Below are positions 39,211-51,232 of a stretch of DNA of 64,000 nucleotides, piece by piece. The notes beneath the pieces are model-generated. The model was not told the DNA's origin. It did not search any database and saw only the letters and a program-made list of their open reading frames with translations. Position 1 is the first letter of the stretch. The number at the start of each line of letters is the position of its first letter. This stretch comes from Drosophila pseudoobscura (taxonomy: Eukaryota; Arthropoda; Insecta; Diptera; Drosophilidae): contig NC_046683.1 of assembly GCF_009870125.1 (NCBI RefSeq), forward strand, positions 55,939,869-56,003,868, given 5' to 3'. Both the position numbers and the translations under genes were made by a program.

Positions 39211-39760
39211 TGCATATTTCTCGATTTTGATATTCGGTTTTATATTACTAGCTAGCTTGGAATTCCATATCCGATTGATACATCAATTTCCTACAAGATT
39301 GGCTATTTTTTAGTACTCCTTTTCATTGCATTTTTTCCAAAATAAGGTTTAGATAAAAAAGGTTAAAGAATAAAATGTAAGTAGTTTCGAAATGATACGC
39401 AATTGTTGCTGGTCAACAGGTTTCAGTAATGCGTATGGTACGGCCATTTTTATACCCTCTATCCTTTGATTAATGTTAACATGTTTTTTTCCAAGCAGCT
39501 TTTGACTTGACTTATTATTAGATTGATATTTGTGGACCTATTCATGCATGTGAGTGGTTTCTGTGTATATCTCGATCCCGATACCTATTCATGGTCATTG
39601 AGAATACCATAAACTGAAAAAATTCGTTGAGATAAGCGTAAAAATTAGAGACTTTCTGAATTTATGGAGCCTGAGAGGACAAACATTACTTCAATCATAT
39701 AATATCCTTTTCCCAAGGGTATGCAGAATGTTGCTCATTCCGCGGCGCATGTTGCTGACA
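39211..39760 (+). repeat. Degenerate dispersed repeat, copy 2
   Basis: Same order of blocks as copies at 11680-12230 (inverted) and 62130-62700: TCTCGATTTTGATATTCGGT, TATTACTAGCTAGC, TTTCCTACAAGATTGGCTAT, ATTGTTGCTGGTCAACAGGT, TATACCCTCT, ATAAACTGAAAAAATTCGTT, GAGACTTTCTGAATTTATGG, GAGCCTGAGAGGACAAACAT. No coding capacity. Confidence 0.75.
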
Positions 39761-41099
39761 CACCACGAAAAGAGAGCAAATTTCCAGATGCTCTCTTTCT
39801 CTCTCTCTCTTTTGTCTCTCTCGCTCTCTTGTCACACAAGGTTGCCTCGTTTGTGTGTGTGAGTTTGTATGGGAGCGAAAGCAACGTCATCCATCGTTAT
39901 TTTTGAAAACAATTGCGTGGAACGCTGAAATTCCTGGCTTTGCTTGTCTCTCTGAATGTCAAAAAACGTCATTGTAAAACACACATACTATAGACTACAA
40001 AGTATGTCTGTATGTACACATGTAGTTATTTCGAAAAGAAGCGATAATACGTTAAATTTGAATGCCAAAATAACCATATTTTTTTAATATCGTTATATTC
40101 ATTTCGCAATACCTGTATGTACAGTCCAGAAGGCATTGATCTACGCACTACAATTCAGCCCCTCATTGTATGTACATATGTATGTATGTACATACATACA
40201 TATTTCAAAAAACATCTGCGATCTTACATTCAGAGATTTTAAATTACTCATATGTATGTGTGTATGCGTGCCTGTATGTATCGCGCACGGTGTTGTGGAA
40301 GCGATTTACGATTGTTGTTTGCAGCTGTCGATCGGTGGGAAGGATCCCGAATACCGAAAGGAAGAGGATCACCACTGCGCTACGCAGGTCGCAGGTAGAT
40401 TTCTATTGCCCAAGAAGAGAAGCCAGCTGTACCACTACTTCATCCCCTAAGTATCAACATAGTGCTGTGGGGCACGGCTGTACATACTCTTGAATGTTGC
40501 AGTCGCATATTCAGCTGGCGCAAGGTGATTCCCAACCACCCGAGCATGTACAGTGGTCGACAAAAGTTATATGACCCGACCCCTATCTTTGCTACCTCTC
40601 CTCTGGCGTAGCAAAAACATTTTAAAGAAATTTATTATGTCCATATTTATGCATGAACATAAATACATATACATATGTACATCTGTATTAAAAAAACGCC
40701 TCGTAGATGTCTACATCCAGACCATTATTTCATGTTAAAATGACACGTTAATAGCCATGCATATTTATATAGATATTTTATTTAGAAGTAATATCTTAAG
40801 TTTGATAGTGGAAAATAGATATTTTAAGTAAAATTCAATTTTTTGATAGACTTTCGTCGTCCACTGTGTGAACAAATGCACAAAACGTAGGCAATGCAGA
40901 AAATACATCCATATATACAAAAGCTGTTGTACGCACGCACGCATTTTTGGCGCTTGGCTAAAGCACGCTTTTCAAAAAGTAACGATCGCGCGTTTTAAAA
41001 AGAAACGTCTGTATCGCCTTCTCTTCTTCTTTTTAGTTCAATATCCACACAAAGTAACCGATAAATACGGGACTGAGATCTGAATGTGTGTGTGCGTGG

Positions 41100-41365
41100 T
41101 GGAAAATAAAAAGTTTTGGGGCCGAAGCTTCTGATGCCCTTGCCAGATCCCATAGTTCTTCGACAGGTTACACTACACTGATTTGATTTTGATAAAATGT
41201 GTGGGTCTATAAACTAGCACATAAAGTGAATGGTGAGGTGGCAGTTAAATGATCAGATATTATATTCTGCATACAGCAATAAAAACCCATAAAGTAATAA
41301 AATATCGTGTTCTCTGCATTGTGAAACATCTGTCGAACTTATAATACTGTTTGCAAGGGTATCCA
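41100..41365 (-). mobile_element. INE-1-like fragment
   Basis: It ends in CTTATAATACTGTTTGCAAG followed by GGTATCC, the reverse of the INE-1 start (TATACCCTTGCAGGGTAT..). Its left part GGGGCCGAAGCTTCTGATGC resembles 34896-34915, another copy end in the tribbles intron. Confidence 0.4.
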
Positions 41366-43079
41366 AACCGAAACAACCTCATTCGCTCGCACTCTTTCTC
41401 CTCAGTTTCTTTTTTGTTGTTTTTGCATCTGTTTTCTCATATGTATGTGTGTGTGAGCATGGAAAGTATCTGTGTATCGTTACCGTGTCACCACACCAAA
41501 CAAAAATGAAACAGAAATGATATCAAGAATAATAAAAGTATGCATTGAAATAATCGAGTTTCATCACATCTTCCAGCCGGTAGTTGTATTTCATTTTGTG
41601 GCGAAACAAAGCTGCTCTTTCCTTTAATAATTTCGATTAGCTGAGAGGACTGGGATTTCAGCATCTACTCTACCCGGTTTTAGTATGTTATGTGTGTAAT
41701 ACCCATGTCCCTTTGCTTAAGAGATGGTTTTAAAATTGTATACCCTTTCAGTGAGTCTTCAAAATCTTGATAGCGGATCTATCAAATCTCGTCCGTCCAT
41801 CAGTTTACGAGATACTTATAGAAGCAAGACTTCTATAAAAATCGAACATCATTGTTGTTTGTAAAGATTATAGAAGAAAGATAAGATGTTGAGAAGAAGA
41901 TAGTGGTTAAGTATAAACATTTGAATAGACAAATACCATTTCACTAGTTGTCGAAATCAATAGCGTATACGGACGGCGATGCACCATATACACCATTATG
42001 TTAGCCTCATGCGTCACCATGGCTGCGTCATCGTGGCGTCATCAAGTTTAGTTTTTGCTTTTGCTTTTGCCTTTCCCCTCACTTTCCTGTCTGTCTGAAT
42101 CATGATCCTGACGACATTCTTCTCATACACGCACACACACAGAAAGATTTAAGAACGCTAAAGCCACTAAATAGATACTGGTATTGGCATTGGAATCGAC
42201 AGACTTCAACGCTGATAGGTTGGTAGGCTTGCGGTCCAAATTGCATGCATAAAATTTTACCCAAATCTGTTTTCAGTTCGAACAATACTAGTATCCGCAA
42301 TAAGCTATCCAAAAAGATTAACATGTCGCTAAGCTGGTGGCTGAGAAAATTACTTTCTCGATGCACGATTTTGGTTGTAAACTTTCACACTGGTGCTGCG
42401 ACTCGCCATCAGCCATCAGACCAGTCGGGTGAGATTTGATCAGTGCAATGACCCACTCGAATGGGGGCCCTCCGATTCCGAAGGTCAGTGCCCCATTATT
42501 AGTTTTGAAATCTAATTGAGGATCGGATCTCCTTTTCGGGGAGGAGGAGTAATTCTACTTGAATAGTCCACGTATAGACTGATCAAACCGATTAGTTTTA
42601 ATTAAGCAAACATTAAACCTTACACCTTAAATATATATATGTATATGTATGTTATATAAAAATAGTCTAAAATGTATAATATTTGATATAATTATTTACA
42701 AAGTAATTCATATTTATTTAGACATTTACTATCGTTTAACAAATGCGCTGTGTGCATACCGTTTAATAAATATATTTGTACGTTTTCAATATACATATGC
42801 ATATAATATAATATATAGGTATAGACTCGTGTATTATAAACAATTTTTTTATAACTTTAAGGTTGGTATAAATAATTCTCAGTAGACACGGGCTAAATAT
42901 ATTATCTTGTGGCAAAGGTACTTCGCTATTGATCAATTTTGATTCGATTTCCCTCGAGCACATTTCTCAGAATATCACCTTACATATCGGGCCATTAAAG
43001 AATGCATCGAATTCGGATGGGTTATGTACGAGTACTTATAGAGACTTTCGGAGTGTTCTCGGAATATGGTAAGTTTGGT

Positions 43080-45149
43080 TTAGGAATACCCAGGAGTTTC
43101 ATGATCGCTCTCTTCCGCAATGGATTTTTTGTCTTCTGTCTTAGTGCGACCCGTGAATCTCTCTATGGCAGAATGCCTTCCAACTTTCCCAGATGTAAAA
43201 CCTTTGACCGAACCCCACGGCAATTTGCCAGCCTCGGATGATGTCATTAATATGGAATAAGAGGTGCACGTTTCACCCTCCTTGCTGTGATGAATTCCGT
43301 ACAGAAAATAAACTACCATCCCAATGCAGACCCAAACGAAAAAGCGTGTCCAGGTCACGGCGTCCAGGTGAACCATCAGCAGAATGTTGCAAAAGATACC
43401 AAGAGCCGGCACGAATGGAACCAGTGGTACCTTAAACACCAATCCGCGTGTGTTTTGATTGTGCACCGCCATAACGGCGACACAGAGGCAGGCGGAAAAT
43501 ATGATAAATCCATAGATGAGAAGGGCCCACCAAGTGCCCGAGTACAGCTCCGTCCAGGAAACCTTGAGCTCCACGCAGATGGCGAAGCACAGACCGATGA
43601 AGAGCATTACAGCAACAGATACCACAGAACCAGGCTCGAAACGTCCCAGCAATGGCTCCAGGTAGCGGAACTGTGTCTTTAGTCGTCCGGCCAGTCCTTC
43701 CTCGATCAAGAAATTCGTGGGCGACGATGCGGTGTCCAGGCTCGACTGCGACATCGAGTCTTCGTCGGAGACATCATCAGGACTGCCTGGGGTGTCAGGT
43801 GCCCGTATGGGATTGTGGAGCTGTGACATGGGTCTATAGCGCAGAATGATCACGCTGGCCGAGACGATCGTATAGGCCAGAAGTGTCCCAATGGACATGA
43901 ACTCCACCAGCTTGGCCAGATCGAACACCAGCGCGAGAGTAGCACTCAGAACCCCGGCAACAGCTAGATTCAGCAACGGAATTTGGGTCTTGGCGTTCAC
44001 TTTGCCGAAACAGCTAAAGAGCAAACCGTCCGAGGCCATAGCGTACATACAGCGGGGCAGTGCAAATAGCGAGCCCAATAATGTGGTCGTCATGCCGCAC
44101 AGAGCTCCGATTGAGATTATGTACTTTGCCCAGGAAAGATTCAGTTGGCCGAATGCCTCCGGCAAAGAGGCCGCCGGATTAATATCGCTAATCGGGATCA
44201 TGAGTGTCAGAGCCGCGCTTACCAGAATATATCCGACAGTGACGACACACAGCGAGATTATCGTGGCTATGGGTATGGATGTGGCGGGACTCTTGGCTTC
44301 CTCCCCCGAAGTGGCAATCGAGTCGAATCCCACAAAGGCGTAGAAGCAGGTCGCTGCGCCCGCAATGACGCCCCCAACGCCGTAGGGCAAGAAACCCCCT
44401 TCAGCCTCTGACCAGTTCTTGGTGTCCGCATACCAGAAGCCGACACTTATGACCAGAATCATGACCGCTATGTTGACTAGGGTAAGTAAGCTATTGAACA
44501 TCGCCGTTGCTTTCACTCCGATGGCCAGTGCAGCGGCGTACACGATGCAGACCATGAAGGCTAGTATGTCCGGATACTGGGCCAGCCCCGGCTCATGCAT
44601 GCCGCCCGTCAATGCCAGGGTAGTATTGCCAATCCATCCACCCAGCATGGAGTCTACGTAGCCGCTCCAGGCCCGCGCCACCGACGCTGCTCCCAGCATG
44701 TGCTCCAGCAGTATGTTCCAGCCAATGACAAACGCCCAGAACTCACCCATTGATATGTAGGTGTACACGTATGCGGAGCCAGCCTTTGGCACCCGCGTTC
44801 CAAATTCCGCATAGCAGAGGGCTGCCAGCATTGAGATGAAGCCAGCCAGAACAAACGACAGGATAATGCCAGGTCCTGCCATTTCCTTGGCCACCGTTCC
44901 AGTCAACACATAGATGCCAGCCCCAACCATATGTCCAATGCCTGCAACGAAATATCTTTCATTAGCAATAAAGGGATAAGTGGGCTGGGATTGGATTAGT
45001 CGAGTACCAAGTAGCGCGATGTCAAAGGTGTTCAGGCACCGATTCAGCGGTGTCTCCATTACGTCAGTGGGCACCACTTTAGTGCGATTCATTTTGCTGC
45101 ACATTCCGGACAATATGTGTTTCATTATGGCACGTCTTGAGCTTGGCAT
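43080..45149 (-). CDS. Cationic amino-acid transporter (CAT/SLC7 family)
   Basis: Multi-pass plasma-membrane importer of Arg/Lys, the class that feeds TOR signalling in fly fat body. Two coding exons, 45149-45008 and 44941-43080; 667 residues. The start is the ATG of MPSSRRAIMKHILSG; the frame runs further upstream only from a non-ATG codon. TM1 carries LLGIGHMVGAGIYVLTG after splicing. Other landmarks are CYAEFGTRVPKAGSAYVYTY, FYAFVGFDSIATSGEEAKSP, SLFALPRCMYAMASDGLLFS and the conserved C-terminal CAT helices (YSGTWWALLIYGFIIFSACL). The family has 14 helices. The orthologue may be CG5535 and not slimfast, judged only from recalled gene numbering of neighbours, so no symbol is given. Confidence 0.92.
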   Translation of the reverse strand: MPSSRRAIMKHILSGMCSKMNRTKVVPTDVMETPLNRCLNTFDIALLGTRLIQSQPTYPFIANERYFVAGIGHMVGAGIYVLTGTVAKEMAGPGIILSFVLAGFISMLAALCYAEFGTRVPKAGSAYVYTYISMGEFWAFVIGWNILLEHMLGAASVARAWSGYVDSMLGGWIGNTTLALTGGMHEPGLAQYPDILAFMVCIVYAAALAIGVKATAMFNSLLTLVNIAVMILVISVGFWYADTKNWSEAEGGFLPYGVGGVIAGAATCFYAFVGFDSIATSGEEAKSPATSIPIATIISLCVVTVGYILVSAALTLMIPISDINPAASLPEAFGQLNLSWAKYIISIGALCGMTTTLLGSLFALPRCMYAMASDGLLFSCFGKVNAKTQIPLLNLAVAGVLSATLALVFDLAKLVEFMSIGTLLAYTIVSASVIILRYRPMSQLHNPIRAPDTPGSPDDVSDEDSMSQSSLDTASSPTNFLIEEGLAGRLKTQFRYLEPLLGRFEPGSVVSVAVMLFIGLCFAICVELKVSWTELYSGTWWALLIYGFIIFSACLCVAVMAVHNQNTRGLVFKVPLVPFVPALGIFCNILLMVHLDAVTWTRFFVWVCIGMVVYFLYGIHHSKEGETCTSYSILMTSSEAGKLPWGSVKGFTSGKVGRHSAIERFTGRTKTEDKKSIAEESDHETPGYS

Positions 45150-46589
45150 ATTGATGACTTTGATTCCAACCCAAACTCTCAAATGCGTTATTTCTTTTTC
45201 TGGATTCGAATATAAAAGGGAATTAGTTTATTGATCGAACTAAGGTACCGAGATGATGTTCAATTTATTTCGTATTCTGCGGCATTCGGATTACCTTCTC
45301 ACTTGTTGTACACAAGCAGCTGTGACTTTATTGATTTTTATTAAAGCTCCACTCCACCACGTTCTATGTGCAGCGTAGTCACAAGGGGGGAAATATCAGC
45401 TTTTGGAGTGAGCTTTTCTCTTGAATTATCGTTTATCATATCCCGATGTAAATCAAAAGGATTCTTGGAGGAAACAAATTTTTTATTTTTAACTCTAAAA
45501 TTCATTTTTGGGCGAGTACTCCCCCTTAAAGATACTAATACTAATGGTTCAGATTAATTTATTAATAGGTATTTTGAGTATTAATGTAATTTTTTGATGA
45601 GCGCCAAATGAAATATAATATTAATTACGTTCTTTTTCAATCAGTAAAGTCCTTCAGTAAATATTTCTTTACCATACCAATGTTCTATCGTTCGGACTGG
45701 TGACACGGAATGACCTTCTTCAGGTTATTTCTGTGATTCAGCATTGGAATAAGTGTCTCTACAATATTTCAAGTTATAGCGGCCTTATATCGGAAAGTAG
45801 CCGAGAAACATTCATCAACCTGATCTTGATAAGGAATCATTTTTAAAAACAAACTGATATCCGTTATGTTATCAGATAAATTAATCAAATTCTACATTAT
45901 TTCTACATGTATTTTACACATGATGACATTTTACGTGGTGGTGTATCCTCTTTCTTTCGGGTCGTCCCAGTCGGATTTTGTAGAACCGATTCTCAAAAAA
46001 ATGGGTTGTTCATGATTCTTTTTTTCAGGGAATTTTAGGGAAAAATATAAAATTAAAACCGAACCGCTTTTATACATACCACCTTGTTTAATTTCATAAT
46101 GATTCTACACATATCACAAATTTACATGATTTCTACATTCTACACATTTTCTACACATAAATTCGTCAGCTTTTGAATGTATGCAATTAAACCGCGGATA
46201 TCTGCGGGGCGCCGCTACAACAGTTGACATTTGAATGGTATTCCTTATCACATAATGGAATTTAAAGAGTTCGAACAATATTAAGTTAATTCCTGTTAAG
46301 TTTTTACACCACTCAAACTCTGAAAATCAAATTCAAAATCGTAAAATTTCTATAGGAATCAAACATTAATGGGAAATCTTAAACGATTGGTAGATAATAT
46401 CAAATGTACATGTAAATAAATGGCACCAAATCAGTCTAGCTACTGAAGTTCAAGTCAATCTTTATAATCAGGTTTCAGATTCAGATTAAAATACAAAGAA
46501 AAGCTCAAATTTTGTAAAAATAAATTCTATTTGAATTGTACATAATTATGTAATTTTATTTTGAATATTAGGCCCCATTTTAACAGCGA

Positions 46590-46765
46590 GGAGAAATGTT
46601 GTGAGTCGCAGCTAGAGCCGCGACAGGTTTCTCGTATCTTCATAATTGCGGATGCCACATATGCTACAAAATTTGGTTGCTCTAGCTCTTATAGTCTCTC
46701 TTTAGAACTAGGCGTATGTATGTATGTATATACCATATATATATATATCGGGTATAAAAATAATC
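46590..46765 (-). mobile_element. INE-1/DINE-1-like fragment
   Basis: CTACAAAATTTGGTTGCTCT followed by AGCTCTTATAGTCTCT and AGAACTAGGCG is the reverse of the INE-1 internal core, and the piece ends in TATCGGGTATAAAA. The copy at 17085 has the same order. Confidence 0.6.
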
Positions 46766-47540
46766 ATAATCGAACGTACGGATTTAAAGATATATTTAAG
46801 CCAAACTATGACCTGACGTTACGTTACCAAAAACAAAAGTGGTTTTAAGGTTGGGGTACTTCAATTATAAAAAGCTGCGTATTGTATAACATTTTTCGTA
46901 CTAATAAATAAAATATTGAGAGCTAATTTTCCAAGTTATTAAATGTAAAAACCTTTCCTGTTTTCGTTATATAACAACAAAAATATATGGAAATCTGTTT
47001 TTATATGCTTTAAATGTTATTTGGAATGGTGAACTTTTTGTCGGAAATGTTCATATATGTATGTATGAATGTATAAATATTCTTACTAAGGATTACGAAT
47101 ATGGGTACTCGTATGTGTATTTTATTCCGCAAAAATTCGAGTATGTCTAAACGCGGGTAGGCTATACAATTTTGTCAAAGAACATTAACATTAAAATATG
47201 TATGAATATTTGTAATCTCTCGTCAATTCGTAAGATCGCAAGTTATCCTTGAGAGGAACTTACTTGTTTTGCGACTCACTGGTTGGTACTGGCATTGACT
47301 TTTATTGAACGTTTATTGAACTCTGTTACTCATGCGGCGTGTGTTTAAACATCATAATTAACCCAAAGCCTATTACTCGAATCAAATAATATAAATAAAA
47401 GTATTTCAAGTTGTCCTGTGCAAATATTTCTGTACGAAAGATCACAAAAAGTTGAAAATTTTAATTGCCGTCTAGGTTACGTGAGGTTTCGTCAAAAGCC
47501 CTAACACTTAGGCATCTTCATCGGCGTTGGTGTCGTGATT

Positions 47541-47820
47541 TCATCGTACGAATATGCACAGGCTAGGGAGACAACGGTGGCTGAAAGCGCTTATCCGTAT
47601 TCTTCTTAACTTCGCGCCAAGTTCCCATGGCGACAAACCGACGAACGGCAATAGCATCGCCATGACCGATGCCATTTGGTTAAAATCTATCAGCATCACG
47701 AAGCGGACGTTGGGCTTCCAAAGTTTGGGATCCCAATACCTGTTAGGGATGACCAGGCGCATCAACTTGGCCACGGCAACACCACTCCACACCACACCAC
47801 ACCACAGCACTCATCGCCGG
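47541..47820 (-). pseudogene. Coding-like degenerate fragment
   Basis: On the minus strand one frame reads AKLMRLVIPNRYWDPKLWKP, then NVRFVMLIDFNQMASVMAML. A shifted frame then reads AVRRFVAMGTWREVKKNTDK, RFQPPLSP and stop. The two halves look like one protein broken by a frameshift, with GC content and codon use well above the flanks. The family is not recognised. Confidence 0.3.
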
Positions 47821-48474
47821 TTGGAGTTGCATGACAACATTGAAGCAGCAGTGACAGTCGGCCACGAGTATACATATATGTAGCTAGTACAATGACGGAT
47901 TTTGACTCTTTGGCCCTAAAAGCATACAGGCGAAGGCGCAGCGCAGCGCAGTTTTTCAGCTGAAAATGTTCCAGTCGCGCGCTTGGGTCAAGTCAAGACA
48001 GCGGACGCGATGTCGGCGTGTGGATGCTGCTCACGCGTCTTCGCTGCCCACGAAATCAACATGAATGGAAAAAATCGCAAGACCCATCCCCATTGACGAT
48101 GGCGACTATTTAATGCTCTATAGATCGTTGCAAATGCTGTCTGTTAAATGGAACTTACCCAGTTCTATATGTGTAGAAAAAATCAGCCATTACTCATTAG
48201 GGATTTCGAAAAAATCTACTGCTCCGAAAATATATTTTCCACACGCAGCGTACGTAGCCATCATACATGGATCGATTTTCGGCTTGTGAAGAAGTGGCAA
48301 TACCCTGATGTGATCAGTGTGCGTGTAAAAACACCACAATCAACGTAAAATAAACAACAATATATGTATGGGCTACTAGCATGGGTGTTTTTTGTTGCTG
48401 TTGTTTTACTTGCTGGGGCTTTGCATTTTTATAGCAATATCCAAAACGGATTTTGTTAAATCATACCTCGTGTG

Positions 48475-48577
48475 TATATAAACGAAGACGAACCTCTTCG
48501 AGGCTTAGTGCGGCAACGTCCACTTAACCAGCGACAACAAATCGCATACCCCCAGTAGGTCTCAACAAACAAGTGCA
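48475..48577 (+). promoter_or_regulatory. TATA promoter and probable untranslated first exon of the ZP-domain gene
   Basis: TATATAAA at 48475-48482, an initiator-like CTTAGTG with A at 48506 (31 bases downstream, the ideal spacing), then GTGCA|GTAAGT with gt at 48578-48579. The next same-strand acceptor is GTCTTACAG at 51205, followed by the ZP-gene start codon at 51233. The intron would be 2.6 kb. Confidence 0.5.
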
Positions 48578-51205
48578 GTAAGTCAGAGCCGCATCCCATC
48601 GCATCCCATCCCATCCAAAAGATGATGGACCAATAAATTAGTCGATTCAGCAAGTGTTTTTTGTATTATTTTAATCTAAAATCAGTGTTCAAGTGAATGC
48701 TCAAGCGCCGCACAATAGGCTATTAATTATACCTACCGAAAAGAAAACATATAAAAAAAGTGAACTAAGAACAGGTGAATCCTCCTACGAAAGTGTGAGA
48801 ACGAACGAAGTCGAATGTTTTTTTTGTCAGTGAACCGATAATTGCAGGCGAGTGTAAAAACCCCACACTGCCATAAAGGAATGAAATAAATTGCCGAATT
48901 TATAGGAACTCTCAAAATATACATATGTACATACATATGTACATACATACAATATAATTCTCAGATTGGGAGAAGATTTATGAATTGAATCATTTGCGGC
49001 GATACTTAAAAAGCATACTAACGGGTATTTTTAATTTACTCTTCTGTTCTGTTCAAATACAGTTTAAAATACGAAACAAGTTTTACAGATCCCATCCGAT
49101 CCCATCCACAGTTCTTACAATGCGCAATAATTTTAATATTTGCGCGTTTGCCTTTGAGGCATAATAAAAATGCACAGATTTTGTCTTGTCTTTTTTTTCT
49201 AAGTATCGCAATTCGCACGTTTTTATCGCTTTTAATGAGAAAGATGAATTATAAATGCAAATTTGTATTGATTTGCTTAATCCGGGATGGAAGATACAGG
49301 TATTATAATGGTAGAGTCGATGGTATAATGGCAAATATGTACTATTTTACATTCCAAAGCAATCAAGGTTCATGTGGTCATATCACAATACCCGTAACAT
49401 ACCGACGCCTCTCACACTTGTTTAATTCATTGCGTAACTTGCACCGAAATTCCCCATATTTGATTTGTTTTTGCATAAAATGATCTTCCATATAAAGACA
49501 GTATTTACACATATATCCATTTTGAGCTCGTGCTCTTCAATGACTAAATAAAAATTGTTAAAAAACTATTACTGGTACTATAATATCCTTCGACTTTCAT
49601 GGGAAGGATGGTTCTCCATGAAATGTGGCTTCAGTTTCTCATTCAACTGTGGGGCTTTTAAATTGAATAACAAATATCGTTATAGTGTATCGAATTACTG
49701 CCAAAAGAACGATTAATTTGTGACCCATAAGATACAAATTAACATTAATAACTATCTCACAGCTTAAAAAGTGTATTAAAAGGAAAACAAAAACAAATGA
49801 CCCAATTAACTAATTTCGATTAGATTTGTATATAATTATGGGTTAATATTATAAAATTGGCATGTTTGAGTTAGCTCGTGAATACTGCGAACAACAAAAT
49901 ATAAAAAATAAAATTAAAAAACTAGGTCATGCGCGTATGCAGCGAGAAATGGGAACAGCAGCAGAAGGGACCAAGAAAACTAACAATCCATCCAAATGAA
50001 CTTCATTGTCTATAAATAATATATATTCGCATGCTTTCATAAGTATCTGTAAGTCAGCAAAAGTCTACAGAACATGTCAGGCTCTATCTAGGCTCTACTT
50101 TATTTTCGACGAAATTTCGATTAGAAAAACAAAGAGTACGAGTACGGTATGAGTATTACACACTCATTTTTATTCGGGGGTCTTTGATTTCCTGTGTTTA
50201 CGACCGTTAATTATCCATAATCTCATTGCATTGTATAAATCTAGTTATCTTAATGCTGGCAATCTCCCAAGCCAAGCAAATGGATATTTTTTTGGAAAAA
50301 GTGCCTAATACATTAATAATACAGTGGAATACCATGGAAAAAACACCAGCCAGCACCAGCGCCAGCTAGCCATCAAATTGCAGAAGCCAATGCCACACAA
50401 AAGGCCTCAAATTGGAACCCCTTTATCAAGTGGGTAACCAAATAGTAGGCACTGGCTACTACAATATTTGCTTCTCGTCTCCCTTTGCTTCGTTTGGTTT
50501 GTGTTTTATGTGTATGGATTTTGAAATCTGCAGCTTTTTTCTTTTTAAAGGTTAGTTGTATTATTCAAAAAGCAAACCAGTTTTTGCGAAGCAGATGCAT
50601 CACATCAGCAAAAGAGGTCCGGCGGCGTCCGGCCCAATGAAGCGTTTGTAAATATTGTACGCTTTAGCATGTACTCAATTTACCTAATTTACGATATAGC
50701 AGATCTTACCTCACCCAGTACCAAATATTCTCCAATATTTGCACAGTGACACACTTAATTATAATTACGCGATGAAACAAAATTTAATTTTTTCTGCCGT
50801 CAAGCAGAAATTATACAAATCTTGACGTACACGGATAGACAGAGACCCATGTCAAAGAAAATAATGTGAGCAAATAATTTATGGCTATTTCTTTGATTTT
50901 TTAACTGATTTTTCGTCTTTGTTTGAATGGTAGGGTCTTGGGGCTTGTACAACATTTTTCAGACTTCAAGAAGAACTGAATACTTACAATACAACGAAAT
51001 TTGAATAGATGCTGCTACTTAATGTTAAAGACTAGGACAATTTGTTAGGACAAAGAAAAGGTTCAGCTTCGAAGGACAAAGAATCAGAAATCTTTGCAGT
51101 CTGAATGAACACTTGAATTTGTAAGCAAAAGCTTCTTCTTTTAAGCACTGATAGTTAGAAGTGCTATTTTGATTAATTTTTGATCAAAAAATGTGCGTCT
51201 TACAG
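48578..51205 (+). other. Putative first intron of the ZP-domain gene
   Basis: AT-rich. It carries a CATATGTACATACATATGTACATA-type block (about 48921-48950) and nothing recognisable as coding. Confidence 0.4.
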
Positions 51206-51232
51206 GTTGAAGTTAAAGCAAACACATCGAAT

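Larger units (their letters stand above)
37848..43079. other. Gene-poor region upstream of tribbles
   Basis: Contains the tribbles 5' UTR and promoter (37848 to about 38440), copies of the dispersed repeat (38510-38640, 39211-39760), an INE-1-like fragment (41100-41365) with a second INE-1-like piece around 41740-41850, dense CATACATATGTA runs (40160-40205), and one coding-like island (40314-40450). Nothing else recognisable as a gene. Confidence 0.45.
45150..48474. other. Gene-poor spacer upstream of the amino-acid transporter
   Basis: AT-rich. A zone at 45890-46170 is enriched in TTCTACA/CTACACAT motifs. 46590-46765 is an INE-1-like fragment. 47541-47820 is a GC-richer coding-like island (see findings). 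Around 47930-48010 there is a GC-rich GGCGCAGCGCAGCGCAG stretch. No supported gene. Confidence 0.45.

Noticed and set aside
43287-44411. Long plus-strand ORFs opposite the amino-acid transporter
   Set aside because: Antisense shadows of a strongly codon-biased membrane protein.
44943-45006. Treating the transporter as a single uninterrupted exon of 700 residues
   Set aside because: The extra 22 residues break TM1 and are bounded by GT...AG in correct phase, and the frame before MPSSRR starts only at a non-ATG codon.
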